Positions 42,497 through 50,764 of a stretch of DNA of 64,000 bases are shown piece by piece; position 1 is the stretch's first letter; each line of letters starts with the position of its first letter. The stretch covers positions 620,001 to 684,000 of the forward strand of contig NZ_JAQNCY010000001.1 of assembly GCF_028368855.1 (NCBI RefSeq), in the 5' to 3' direction. A program made the translations under genes and the position numbers. Source of the stretch: Leisingera sp. SS27. Lineage in GTDB: Bacteria > Pseudomonadota > Alphaproteobacteria > Rhodobacterales > Rhodobacteraceae. The notes beneath the pieces are model-generated. The model was given only the letters and a program-made list of their open reading frames with translations. It was not told the origin of the DNA and ran no database searches.

Positions 42497-43579
42497 TCAG
42501 CCGAGCACGCGGTCGCGCTGAACGCGGTAGGCGCCTTCGGATTTGGTGATCCAGCCGGAGGAGGCTTTCATCGACGCTTCGACGCTGCCGCGGATTTTTG
42601 CGAACAGCTCGTCGCCCATGAACTCGTCCAGGGTTTCCTTGGTCGCTGCACCGAAGGCATCCCAGACGCTGTCGGGGAATTCCAGGGTCTTCACGCCGCC
42701 GGACTGCAGGCGCTGCAGTGCTGCACCATTGTTGTTCATGAACTGCGCCAGGCTCCACTGGTGGCCGGCGGCAGCTGCCATCTCGATGATCTTCTGGTGC
42801 GCAGGCGACAGGCCTTCGAACACGTCGCGGTTGGTGGCAACCGACAGGGCCGCGCCCGGCTCGTGGAAGCCCGCGGTGTAGTAGGTCTTGGTGATTTCCT
42901 GGAAACCCGCCTTTTCGTCCGCCCAGGGGCCGATCCACTCGGTGCCGTCGATGGCGCCGGAGGACAGCGCCTGATACACTTCGGAGCCCGGGATGTTCTG
43001 CACGGAGGCACCTAGCTTGCCCAGCGCCTTGCCGCCCAGGCCCGGCATCCGGAACTTGAGACCGTTGAAGTCCTCGGGGCCGTTGATTTCCTTGTTGAAC
43101 CAGCCGCCGGCCTGCGGGCCTGTGTTGCCGCCGATGAAGGACTTCAGGCCGAAGATCTGGCCCAGCTCGTCATGCAGCGCGTGGCCGTCGCCGTGGTAGT
43201 ACCAGTTCACCAGTTCCTGCGGGGTCATGCCGAAGGGCACGGCGGTGAAGTAGGCATAGCCCGGGTGCTGGCTGACGAAATAATAGTCAGCGGCGTGGTA
43301 CATGTCGGCCTGGCCTGCAGTCACGGCGTCGAACACTTCGAACGCGCCAACCAGCTCGCCTGCGGCTTTTACGTCAACGGTCAGGGTGCCGTCGGACATG
43401 GCGGTGATGGTGTCGGCCACAAACTGCGCCGAGTCATGCACGCCTGCCAGGCCGCGGCCCCAGGTGGTGACCATGGTCAGGGTGCGGTTGCCCTGGGCAT
43501 AGGCCGGTGCCGCCAGGGTGCTGGCTGCTGCTGCGGACCCGCCCAGCGCGGATGTTTTCAAGAAAGAACGGCGATCCAT
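42497..43579 (-). CDS. TRAP transporter substrate-binding protein DctP, Tat-exported
   Basis: Periplasmic solute receptor for the TRAP system. The 360-residue protein begins with a Tat-like signal MDRRSFLKTSALGGSAAAAS and cleavage near AYAQ. The body has the DctP fold with the binding-site region LKFRMPGLGGKALGKLGAS, where the conserved Arg contacts a substrate carboxylate, and GTEWIGPWADEKAGF. The group is the mannitol/chloroaromatic or keto-acid type rather than C4-dicarboxylate; ligand unknown. Divergent from the Cache histidine kinase. An NarL-type palindrome abuts its -35. Confidence 0.9.
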   Translation of the reverse strand: MDRRSFLKTSALGGSAAAASTLAAPAYAQGNRTLTMVTTWGRGLAGVHDSAQFVADTITAMSDGTLTVDVKAAGELVGAFEVFDAVTAGQADMYHAADYYFVSQHPGYAYFTAVPFGMTPQELVNWYYHGDGHALHDELGQIFGLKSFIGGNTGPQAGGWFNKEINGPEDFNGLKFRMPGLGGKALGKLGASVQNIPGSEVYQALSSGAIDGTEWIGPWADEKAGFQEITKTYYTAGFHEPGAALSVATNRDVFEGLSPAHQKIIEMAAAAGHQWSLAQFMNNNGAALQRLQSGGVKTLEFPDSVWDAFGAATKETLDEFMGDELFAKIRGSVEASMKASSGWITKSEGAYRVQRDRVLG

Positions 43580-43649
43580 TAATTATTCCTCCCATTATCA
43601 ATTCGGATTGCCCCAGGTCCCCCCAAGGCGGATCGGTTCGAGTGCGGTC

Positions 43650-43693
43650 AGCCTAGCGGCGATGAATTTTATGTGAATACCTAGTACTGCGTA
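43650..43693 (-). promoter_or_regulatory. dctP promoter with an adjoining response-regulator-type palindrome
   Basis: On the minus strand TACGCAGTACTAGGTA (43693-43678, symmetric form TACNNAGTACTNNGTA) is followed immediately by TTCACA (-35, 43677-43672), a 16-base spacer and TAGGCT (-10, 43655-43650). The palindrome is centred near -42, the position of class II activation. The divergent two-component system is the natural candidate to bind it. Confidence 0.6.
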
Positions 43694-43861
43694 GAACGGA
43701 ACGTTTTTGCCGGTCATTGCAGCAATTCGCATGCATTTCACACGCGATGAGAAAACCGCGGACTCCCGCAGTAAGGGCAAACCACCCCTGCCCCTTTGAT
43801 TCCTCTGGGCGGCTGCGCAATGATTCGGTACACGATTCTGACCCATTCCCGCGGAGTGCTT

Positions 43862-45289
43862 ATGCGTCTGTTCCGTTCCCTGCTGCGCCCCGATTACGCG
43901 CAGAAGCTGTCGCTGCTGATGACCCTGCCGCTGATCGTGGCGGGCACTGCGATTGCGCTGGTGGTGGGCTATCAGTCGCGCGCCCTGGCCGAACGCGAGA
44001 TCCAAGCGCTGGAAATGCAGCTGCTGGAGGCAAAGAAGGCGGAGCTGCGCAATTACGTGACTCAGGCGCGCAACGGCTTTGCCCATATCTATGGCCTGGC
44101 GGCACCCGATGATGCGGGGGCCAAGGAGCGGGTCACCCAGATCCTCAGCGCGATGATCTACGGCAAGGACGGGTTCTTTTTCGTCTACGACTATGACGGC
44201 ACCAACCTGGTGAGCCCGCGTCAGACCGAGTACATCAACCGCAATTGGGCCGGGCTGCGGGACAGCGCAGGCGTCCCGGTGGTGGATGAGTTCATCCGCC
44301 TCGCCCGCGACGGCGCCGGCTGGCACAGTTTCACCTGGGAGAAGCCCTCAACCGGCGAGGAGGCGCAGATGATCGCCTATGTGCTGGGCCTGCAGGACTG
44401 GCAATGGGCGATCGGAACCGGTGTTTTCATCGACGATGTGCTGGCCACGGTCGCCGCCTCGCGGGCAGAGGTTGAGGCGCGGGTGCGGCGCACGTTCCTG
44501 TATATCGGCGGCATCACCCTGGTGTCGCTGGCGCTGGTCTTTGCCTCCGGCATGTTCCTGAACATCCGCGAGCGGCGGCTGGCGGATGCCAAGCTGAAGG
44601 AGCTGACCCAGCGGGTGTTCGACGCCCAGGAAGAGGAGCGCGGACGGGTTGCGCGGGAGCTGCATGACGGCATCAGCCAGCTGTTGGTCGGGGTGCGCTA
44701 TGCCCTGGACAACACCCGCCGCCGCCTGTCGCGCGGCGATGGAGAAGGCGCGGCGGCGCCTTTGGAGAAAGGCACGGAGAACCTGCTGACCGCCATCACG
44801 GAGGTGCGGCGGATCAGCCGCGATCTGCGCCCCGGCGTGCTGGATGACCTGGGTCTGGGGCCGGCGCTGAAGGCGCTGACCGATGACTTTGCAGTGCGCA
44901 CGGGCATCGAAACCGAGTTCTCCACCGTTGTTTTCCGCAATCGTCTGGATCAGGATTCCAAGATCGCTCTCTACCGTATCGCGCAGGAGGCGCTGACCAA
45001 TATCGAGCGCCACGCGGAGGCCAGCAAGGTCAGCATCGACCTGCGCGGCCATACCCGCGGCGCCACCATGCGGATCTCCGACAACGGCCGCGGGCTGCCG
45101 CCGCGTGATGCCCGCACCGGGCCGGGGATCGGCCTGCGCAACATGCAAGAGCGGATCGAGCAGCTTGACGGCACCTTGCGCATTCTGTCATCACGGGGCA
45201 CCCAGAGCGGCACCGTGATCGAGGCAAGCCTGCCCTTGAGCCACCTGCTGCCGCCGGGCGAGGAAGGCACGCCAGCGCAATTGCCGTAA
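43862..45289 (+). CDS. Cache-domain histidine kinase (NarX/DegS type)
   Basis: A 475-residue membrane sensor. Membrane helix near residues 20-40; periplasmic single Cache region (about 60-200, with MIYGKDGFFFVYDYDGTNL and QDWQWAIGTGVFID); second helix about 213-233; then HisKA_3 with phospho-acceptor His268 in ARELHDGISQLLVG and a HATPase with ITDNGRG-like ISDNGRGLPPRD. The start at 43862 has GGAG upstream. It is followed at 63 bases by its response regulator and is divergent from dctPQM, so it probably senses a small carboxylate and switches on the transporter. Confidence 0.9.
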   Translation: MRLFRSLLRPDYAQKLSLLMTLPLIVAGTAIALVVGYQSRALAEREIQALEMQLLEAKKAELRNYVTQARNGFAHIYGLAAPDDAGAKERVTQILSAMIYGKDGFFFVYDYDGTNLVSPRQTEYINRNWAGLRDSAGVPVVDEFIRLARDGAGWHSFTWEKPSTGEEAQMIAYVLGLQDWQWAIGTGVFIDDVLATVAASRAEVEARVRRTFLYIGGITLVSLALVFASGMFLNIRERRLADAKLKELTQRVFDAQEEERGRVARELHDGISQLLVGVRYALDNTRRRLSRGDGEGAAAPLEKGTENLLTAITEVRRISRDLRPGVLDDLGLGPALKALTDDFAVRTGIETEFSTVVFRNRLDQDSKIALYRIAQEALTNIERHAEASKVSIDLRGHTRGATMRISDNGRGLPPRDARTGPGIGLRNMQERIEQLDGTLRILSSRGTQSGTVIEASLPLSHLLPPGEEGTPAQLP

Positions 45290-45352
45290 GTCCTGGGGAG
45301 GATACGGTACCCGGCGCAGCCTTTGGAAAGTTCGACAACTGCCGTTGGGGGG

Positions 45353-46000
45353 ATGATGGCGGATCCAGTAAAAGTTCTGATCGTGGACGACCACCCGATG
45401 GTGGCTGAGGGCATCCAGTCGATCCTGGAAAGCTATGACGATATCGAAGTTGTCGGCTCCCTGACCGACGGTCAGGTTGCGGTGGACCAGATGGGCCTTC
45501 TGGCTCCTGACGTGGTGCTGATGGACCTCAACATGCCCAAGCTCGGCGGCCTCAGCGCCACCGAGATCATCCTGGAACAGCACCCCGGCACCCGCATCCT
45601 GATCCTGTCGATGCATGACAGCGCCGAGTATATCTCCACCGCGCTCAGCCACGGGGCCATGGGTTATGTGCTGAAGGATGTGCCGACCGACGAAATCAAG
45701 CAGGCCATCGATGCGGTGATGCAGGGCAAGACCTATCTGTGCACCGGCGCCGCCGGCTCGCTGAAGCCCAAGGACGGTGACATCCGCGAGGCGCTCACGG
45801 GGCGCGAGCAAACCATCCTCTTGGAGCTGGCGCAGGGCAAGTCCAACAAGGAAGTCGCGCAAACGCTTGATATCTCTGTCAGAACGGTCGAGACCCACCG
45901 CAAGAACATCAAACGCAAACTGGGGATTTCCTCCACTGCGGGCCTGACCCGCTATGCGCTGGAGCATGGGGTGCTGCAGGGCACCGGCGCCGGTTTCTGA
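45353..46000 (+). CDS. NarL/FixJ-family response regulator
   Basis: A 215-residue two-domain regulator: receiver domain with VDDHPMVAEG and phospho-acceptor Asp58 in VVLMDLNMPKLGG, Lys in MGYVLKDVP; LuxR-type HTH with LTGREQTILLELAQGKSNKEVA and SVRTVETHRKNIKRKLG. ATGATG at 45353 follows GGGGGG. Forms a two-component pair with the Cache kinase. Confidence 0.93.
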   Translation: MMADPVKVLIVDDHPMVAEGIQSILESYDDIEVVGSLTDGQVAVDQMGLLAPDVVLMDLNMPKLGGLSATEIILEQHPGTRILILSMHDSAEYISTALSHGAMGYVLKDVPTDEIKQAIDAVMQGKTYLCTGAAGSLKPKDGDIREALTGREQTILLELAQGKSNKEVAQTLDISVRTVETHRKNIKRKLGISSTAGLTRYALEHGVLQGTGAGF

Positions 46001-46067
46001 CCGCTTCCAGATTTTTCTTTGTGATCCGCAGCCCCTGCCCTAGCCTTGCGCGTCAAGGAGCTGCGCC

Positions 46068-47036
46068 ATGAGTACAGACAAGCCCGCAATCCCACCGCAG
46101 ACTCAGGCCAAATGGCAGCGGGTGGTGGATCTGGTGGCCGAACTGACCGATGTGCCCGCCGCACTGATCATGGCAACGGTCGATCTGGACCACCGGGTGA
46201 AGGTCTCCAACACCGCGGAAAACAACCCTTATTTTCCTGGCCGCAAGTACCAGCTCAACGAAAAGCTCTACTGCTTTGGCGTCTTTGAGAACGACGGCGA
46301 ACTGGTGGTCGAGGACGCCCAGTGTGAGCCGCGCTGGCAGGACAACGAGGACATGGAGCACGCCATGTCCTTCTACATCGGTTATCCGATCAAATGGCCG
46401 GATGGGGAGATTTACGGCACCATCTGCGTGCTCGACACCCGGCGCAACAAACGCGCGCTGATGTTCCGCAAGGGACTGCAGGAGTTCTGCCGGGTGGTGG
46501 AGGGCGATCTGGCGCTTCTGCTGGAGGTGGCCCAGCGCAAGCAGGCGCAAGCCGAGCTGCGCGAGACGGTGCGGGCGCGGGAGGACACCATCAAGCGCCG
46601 CACCAAGGCGCTGGAGGAGGCCAACACCGCGCTGCGGGTGCTGATCGACAACGTGGAGGCGTCGCGCCATGAAAGCGAGCAGCAGATCGTGCAGCAGATC
46701 AAGGGCATGGTGCTGCCCTATGTGGCCAAGCTCAGACATCTGGATGCGGGGCGCGAGCTGCAGAGCGCCTATTTGATGATGATCGAGGACAATCTGAAGA
46801 ACATCACCTCCGCCCTGTCGTCCAAGATGTCAGAAGCGCTGGAACAGCTGACCCCAGCGGAGACCGAGATCATGCAGCTGATCATGATGGGCCGCACCAC
46901 CAAGGAGATCGCCGCCACCCTGGGGCGCGAAACCAGCACCATCGACTTTCACCGTAACAACATCCGCCAGAAACTGGGCCTCAGCCGGCGCGAGAACCTG
47001 CGCCAGCATCTGATTGCGCTGAGTTCGGCGGAGTAG
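46068..47036 (+). CDS. GAF-sensor LuxR-type transcriptional regulator
   Basis: A 322-residue cytosolic regulator: N-terminal GAF-type sensor (about 15-165, including YFPGRKYQLNEKLYCFGVF and YGTICVLDT), a long coiled-coil helix (about 165-215) and a C-terminal LuxR HTH (LTPAETEIMQLIMMGRTTKEIA, STIDFHRNNIRQKLG). Close behind the two-component genes (67 bases) and probably part of the same regulatory group. It has no receiver domain. Redox or small-molecule sensing by the GAF part is possible; no metal or haem motif is obvious. Confidence 0.87.
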   Translation: MSTDKPAIPPQTQAKWQRVVDLVAELTDVPAALIMATVDLDHRVKVSNTAENNPYFPGRKYQLNEKLYCFGVFENDGELVVEDAQCEPRWQDNEDMEHAMSFYIGYPIKWPDGEIYGTICVLDTRRNKRALMFRKGLQEFCRVVEGDLALLLEVAQRKQAQAELRETVRAREDTIKRRTKALEEANTALRVLIDNVEASRHESEQQIVQQIKGMVLPYVAKLRHLDAGRELQSAYLMMIEDNLKNITSALSSKMSEALEQLTPAETEIMQLIMMGRTTKEIAATLGRETSTIDFHRNNIRQKLGLSRRENLRQHLIALSSAE

Positions 47037-47039
47037 CCG

Positions 47040-48188
47040 CTAGTTCAGACTTCTGAGCAGCGCCTGCGACGGGTCACCGGTTGCCGGCAGGCCGCGGCTG
47101 GACTGATAGGCACTGATCGCCGCGCGGCTTTTCGGCCCCAGCACCCCATCGGCACCGCCGGTGTCAAAACCGCGTGCGGTCAGGCGTTTCTGCAACAGGA
47201 TGCGGTCGTCCTTGGTCAGCCCGTATTTGTCCGGAGGGAAGCTGGCGCGCAGCGCGGCACCGCCGGCGATGCGGTCGGCCAGATGACCCACGCCGATCGC
47301 ATAGGCATCTGAATTGTTGTAGCGCTTGATCGCATTGAAGTTGCTGGTGACAGAGAACACCGGGCCGCCCGGCTGCGGCTGCAGGCTGCGTCCCGAAGGG
47401 GTGCCCGGTGCCCCGGCCTCACCGCCCCACTTCAGGCCGCGGGTCCAGCCGTTGCGCTGGAGATAAGCAGCGGTGGAGGCCAGCGCGTCGGTCGGGTCCT
47501 CCGACCAGATATCACGGCGCCCGTCGCCGGTGAAATCCACGGCAAACGCCTGGTAGGAGGTCGGAATGAACTGGGTATGCCCCATGGCGCCGGCCCAGCT
47601 GCCGGTCATGCGGGCGGGCGTGATGTCGCCGTTCTGCAGGATCTTCAGTGCAGCAATCAGCTGTTTTTCAAAGAACGCTCCGCGCCGCCCGTCAAAGGCC
47701 AGAGTGGAGGTGGCGGAAATCACCGGAACGTTGCCGCGGCGCTCGCCAAAGAAGCTCTCCAGCCCCCAGATCGCGCAGATGATTTCCGCATCAACGCCAT
47801 AGCTGCGCTCGAGCGTGCGCAGGGTGGACTGGTGGCGGGCAAAGGCAGCACGGCCTTTGGTCAGACGTTCGTCAGAGACCGCGATGGAGAGGTAATCCTC
47901 AAGCGAGCGCTTGAATTCGGTCTGATTGCGATCGCGTTTGACGACACCGGGCAGATAACCCGCGCCGCGGAAGGCGGCGCGCAATGTGGCGCTGGAAATG
48001 CCACGGGCCTCTGCCCGCGTGCGGAAGGCGGCAACCCAGGCGTCGTAGCCTGCATTGGGAACGGGGCGAAGGTCTGCTGGCAGGCTGGCGGTTCCGCTGG
48101 GGCCGCTGCCTGCGGGCACCGTGCTGCTGCAGGCGCTCAGCCCCAAGGCTGCCAGGCCAAATCCGAAATGACGCCGTGTGATGTTCAT
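47040..48188 (-). CDS. Lytic murein transglycosylase (MltB-type, peptidoglycan-binding tail)
   Basis: Cleaves glycan strands of peptidoglycan with anhydro-ring formation. The 382-residue protein has a signal with lipobox MNITRRHFGFGLAALGLSAC, the SLT_2 catalytic domain with WGLESFFGERRGNVPVI (catalytic Glu) and SWAGAMGHTQFIPTSYQAF, and a C-terminal PG_binding_1 domain (TKDDRILLQKRLTARGFDTG). The first part has a twin-arginine, so the export route is uncertain. The start at 48188 is chosen for the signal peptide. Divergent from the metallo-beta-lactamase-fold gene. Confidence 0.92.
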   Translation of the reverse strand: MNITRRHFGFGLAALGLSACSSTVPAGSGPSGTASLPADLRPVPNAGYDAWVAAFRTRAEARGISSATLRAAFRGAGYLPGVVKRDRNQTEFKRSLEDYLSIAVSDERLTKGRAAFARHQSTLRTLERSYGVDAEIICAIWGLESFFGERRGNVPVISATSTLAFDGRRGAFFEKQLIAALKILQNGDITPARMTGSWAGAMGHTQFIPTSYQAFAVDFTGDGRRDIWSEDPTDALASTAAYLQRNGWTRGLKWGGEAGAPGTPSGRSLQPQPGGPVFSVTSNFNAIKRYNNSDAYAIGVGHLADRIAGGAALRASFPPDKYGLTKDDRILLQKRLTARGFDTGGADGVLGPKSRAAISAYQSSRGLPATGDPSQALLRSLN

Positions 48189-48331
48189 GCTCTCTGCCCG
48201 CTCCACGAGGTGTTTTGCTGCCCGGCTTCGTCCGGATCCTTTCCGGACAGGCTGCCAGAAACCGGGAGAAGCGCCAAGGCCCGGATTTCCCCCACAGCAA
48301 GGACCCGCCGCTCGCCCGTGCGCCCTCACTA

Positions 48332-48361
48332 TGGGGGCTACCCCCATATTCCCCCCATATT
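48332..48361 (+). promoter_or_regulatory. G-tract palindrome with an extra half-site upstream of the MBL gene
   Basis: TATGGGGG-CTA-CCCCCATA (48332-48350) is a perfect palindrome; a third half-site CCCCCCATA follows at 48353-48361. It lies 92-122 bases before the MBL gene start and 144-173 before the transglycosylase start. Likely operator; regulator unknown, the neighbouring LuxR-type proteins being candidates. Confidence 0.55.
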
Positions 48362-48453
48362 CTTCCGGGGCACCCCTTGGGTCTTCTCGCACCTAGCCTG
48401 TTTGCACCGCTGCGCCAAGGCGGCGGCTAGACAACAACAGGGAGACGGAACCA

Positions 48454-49443
48454 ATGGATGAGCACAAGAAAGAGCTGAATCCGGCCAGGCTGGACGGCCG
48501 CAAGGATGACCTGGCGCCCGGCCTGTCCCGGCGCAGCTTCTTTGCCGCCGCAGGTGCTGCAGGCGTCGGAACAGCCGCCAGCCTGCTGGGCACCACCAGC
48601 GCACAGGCGCAATCGACCGACTGGCTGCAGCCCGGCAACAACAACCATGTGATCGATCTGCAGAACATGTCCGCCTTTGCAGATGGCGAGGTAAAGATTG
48701 ATTTCTACGGCCATTGCGCGATCAAGATCACCTCTCCCGGCGGCGCATCGATCCTTTTTGATCCGTGGCGGGATGACCCCTCCGGTGCCTGGGGATTATG
48801 GTTCAAGCAGAAGTTCCCGGAGACTCTGGTGGATATCACCATGTCCACCCATACTCATTTCGACCATGACGCCATCGACCGCCCGCAATCGACCATGGTG
48901 CTGGACCGGATGGTGGGCACGTTCGAGTTCGCGGACCTCAAAATCACTGGCTACGCCGACAAACACGCCTGCGTCGCGCCGGGCTGGTATCCCTGGACCA
49001 ACGCCCTGGCCGAGTTCGGGGTTGAGGCCTGCCCGCCCAACAACCCGGGCCACATGGATATGGTGACATATGTGGTGGAGACCGGCGGCATCCGTACTCT
49101 GATCTGGGGCGATAACCGGCCCGACCCGGCAGACGGATTCTGGGACGCCATCGGGCGCATCGACGTGCTGACCCTGCCGGTCGACGGCTCTGAGCACATC
49201 CTGTCCTATGAGCAGGCCAACGCGCTGGTGGAACGGATCCAACCCAAGGCGGTGATCCCCACCCACTACCTGTCGGAGACCACCACCTATACGCTGTCGA
49301 CGCTGCAGCCCGCTGACACCTGGGTGAAGGACCAGAAAAGCTACAAGATGCTGGACGGCGCCTCCCTGTCGCTGGCGGCGGCGGATGTGCAGGCGATGGA
49401 CAAGGAGTTCCTGTATTTCGGGCACAACGCGCTGACGGAGTAA
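48454..49443 (+). CDS. Tat-exported metallo-beta-lactamase-fold hydrolase
   Basis: A 329-residue protein with an N-terminal twin-arginine signal (LSRRSFFAAAGAAGVGTAAS) and cleavage near AQAQ. The MBL motif is STHTHFDHDAIDRP (HxHxDH); further metal ligands are likely at HMD, DNRPD and PTHYLSE. It is of the UlaG/YfiA-like beta-lactamase-like group rather than true lactamases. Periplasmic. Ribosome-binding site GGGAGACGG. A rho-independent terminator follows. Substrate unknown. Confidence 0.87.
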   Translation: MDEHKKELNPARLDGRKDDLAPGLSRRSFFAAAGAAGVGTAASLLGTTSAQAQSTDWLQPGNNNHVIDLQNMSAFADGEVKIDFYGHCAIKITSPGGASILFDPWRDDPSGAWGLWFKQKFPETLVDITMSTHTHFDHDAIDRPQSTMVLDRMVGTFEFADLKITGYADKHACVAPGWYPWTNALAEFGVEACPPNNPGHMDMVTYVVETGGIRTLIWGDNRPDPADGFWDAIGRIDVLTLPVDGSEHILSYEQANALVERIQPKAVIPTHYLSETTTYTLSTLQPADTWVKDQKSYKMLDGASLSLAAADVQAMDKEFLYFGHNALTE

Positions 49444-49477
49444 TCCCCGGCATTGCCGCAACATTGTTGTGCCCGTC

Positions 49478-49507
49478 CGGGCGCTCTCCCCCCGGGGCGC
49501 CCGTTTT
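49478..49507 (+). terminator. Rho-independent terminator after the MBL gene
   Basis: CGGGCGC and GCGCCCG arms with a C-rich loop, followed by TTTT. It ends one base from the opposite-strand oxygenase stop. Confidence 0.7.
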
Positions 49508-49508
49508 G

Positions 49509-50360
49509 TTAGTCTCGCAGCGCGTCTGCGCGCAGGCCTTCGCGCTCGTAGTGGCGCGGCAGGACGCGGCCGTAAAGCTGTCTGGTGCGCTCCACCCCGC
49601 CGCACATGCCCTCAGTCTCGACAAAGGAAAAGATACCGACATACCTCCTGCGCGGCCCTTCCACCGGAGCCACCCTGTGCAAAGAGTAACGGCCGCGGAA
49701 GATCTGCAGATCGCCCGGCTGCAGCACCAGCCTGCGCACCAAGGGCGAGCCGCCCGCCAGCACCCGCGCAACGCCGTCGTAGTTTTCATCCGTGGGCGTG
49801 CGCAGCATCGGTGCGTATTCGAAATCGCCGCCGGCCTCGCCATTCTGGATCGCCAGCGTCACCGTGTAGTTGTTGGTATCAAAATGCCAGGGGAAGCCGC
49901 CGCCTTCCTCGACCATGTTGATGATCACATCCGCCAGCGGGTCGTCATAACGGAAGAAACGGTTCTCCGGCTCCCCCAGCGCCTCGCGGATGAAGGGCAT
50001 GAAGCCGGGAAATTCGTAAATCGTCCGCAGCGGGCTGGCCGCGCCGAAATTATCCGCCGGAATAAAGGCATTGGAGCGGTCATAGAACTGGCGCACCGGG
50101 TGGTCTTGCGGCAGCGACGGATCGTCCTTGGAGAAGTAAGCGTTGGTGCGGCTGAACGACTTATGCCCCTGATCCGCTACGGTATCAGCTTCGGCCGCCA
50201 GCCTGGCGATGCCGTCCGGGTGCACAAAGCCCGGCAGCACCGCGCAGCCGTCAGCTTCCAGCTCGCTTTGCACGTCCGCCATCATCCGCGCATAGGCGGG
50301 CGAGCCACGCCTGTCGATCGGATAGCGCCCCAGGTCCACCAGATCTGCAAGTTCAGCCAT
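49509..50360 (-). CDS. Fe(II)/2-oxoglutarate oxygenase of the HalD/BesD-like family, hydroxylase-type active site
   Basis: A 283-residue non-heme iron oxygenase. The iron triad is complete: His159-x-Asp161 (GFPWHFDTNNYT) and His228 (YSLHRVAP), with Arg238 for 2-oxoglutarate. BesD/HalD halogenases lack the Asp and use chloride instead; here Asp is present, so hydroxylation is predicted. Family members act on free amino acids such as lysine. GGAAGG lies 7-8 bases before the ATG at 50360; an ATG at 50366 is too close. No biosynthetic gene neighbours are present; it is divergent from the ilv operon. Confidence 0.87.
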   Translation of the reverse strand: MAELADLVDLGRYPIDRRGSPAYARMMADVQSELEADGCAVLPGFVHPDGIARLAAEADTVADQGHKSFSRTNAYFSKDDPSLPQDHPVRQFYDRSNAFIPADNFGAASPLRTIYEFPGFMPFIREALGEPENRFFRYDDPLADVIINMVEEGGGFPWHFDTNNYTVTLAIQNGEAGGDFEYAPMLRTPTDENYDGVARVLAGGSPLVRRLVLQPGDLQIFRGRYSLHRVAPVEGPRRRYVGIFSFVETEGMCGGVERTRQLYGRVLPRHYEREGLRADALRD

Positions 50361-50615
50361 GTTCATGTCCTTCCCTGTCGCCTCTTTTAGGGTGAGCTTG
50401 CCCGCTGCGGTTTGGCTGATCTGGCACAAACGGGACATGGGAGTGCCGGTTTTGAACGAATCCACACCGGCACGCGCCGTCATTTTCGCGGAAATTTCGC
50501 CGCACCCCAGGGCGTGAGCAAGAAAATGTCCCTGAACAGGTGTTTTTTGACAGCTTTCGCGGTTGACGCCCCTGTCCGGCAGACATAATGTCCCCCGCAA
50601 CGCAAAGAGGAGCCT

Positions 50616-50669
50616 GTGGCAGTGACCACCCTAGTCGTAATCGTAGGAACCAAGCGCATGGGCCGGTAA
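50616..50669 (+). CDS. ilv leader peptide MAVTTLVVIVGTKRMGR
   Basis: A 17-codon frame starting at GTG with AGGAG three bases upstream, rich in Val, Leu, Ile and Thr codons (AVTTLVVIV), followed by a stem-loop and terminator with seven T residues, ahead of ilvB. This is the classic layout of transcription attenuation by branched-chain aminoacyl-tRNA supply. Confidence 0.85.
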   Translation: MAVTTLVVIVGTKRMGR

Positions 50670-50724
50670 CGGTAGACCATAATCGAACCCATGCGCCTCC
50701 GACCAGAAATCGGGGGCTTTTTTT
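50654..50724 (+). promoter_or_regulatory. ilvBN transcription attenuator
   Basis: A first stem pairs GCGCATGGG (50654-50662, within the leader's last codons) with CCCATGCGC (50688-50696). The terminator stem pairs GCCTCCGA (50695-50702) with TCGGGGGC (50710-50717) and runs into TTTTTTT (50718-50724). The two structures share only two bases, so the exact switching pairs are inferred. Confidence 0.8.
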
Positions 50725-50764
50725 ATGCGTAACGGACGATGCCGCCAATTGGAGCAAAAAGCAG

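Noticed and set aside
49509-50360. Calling the oxygenase a halogenase
   Set aside because: The iron-binding Asp161 is present in His-x-Asp; halogenases of this family have a small residue there.
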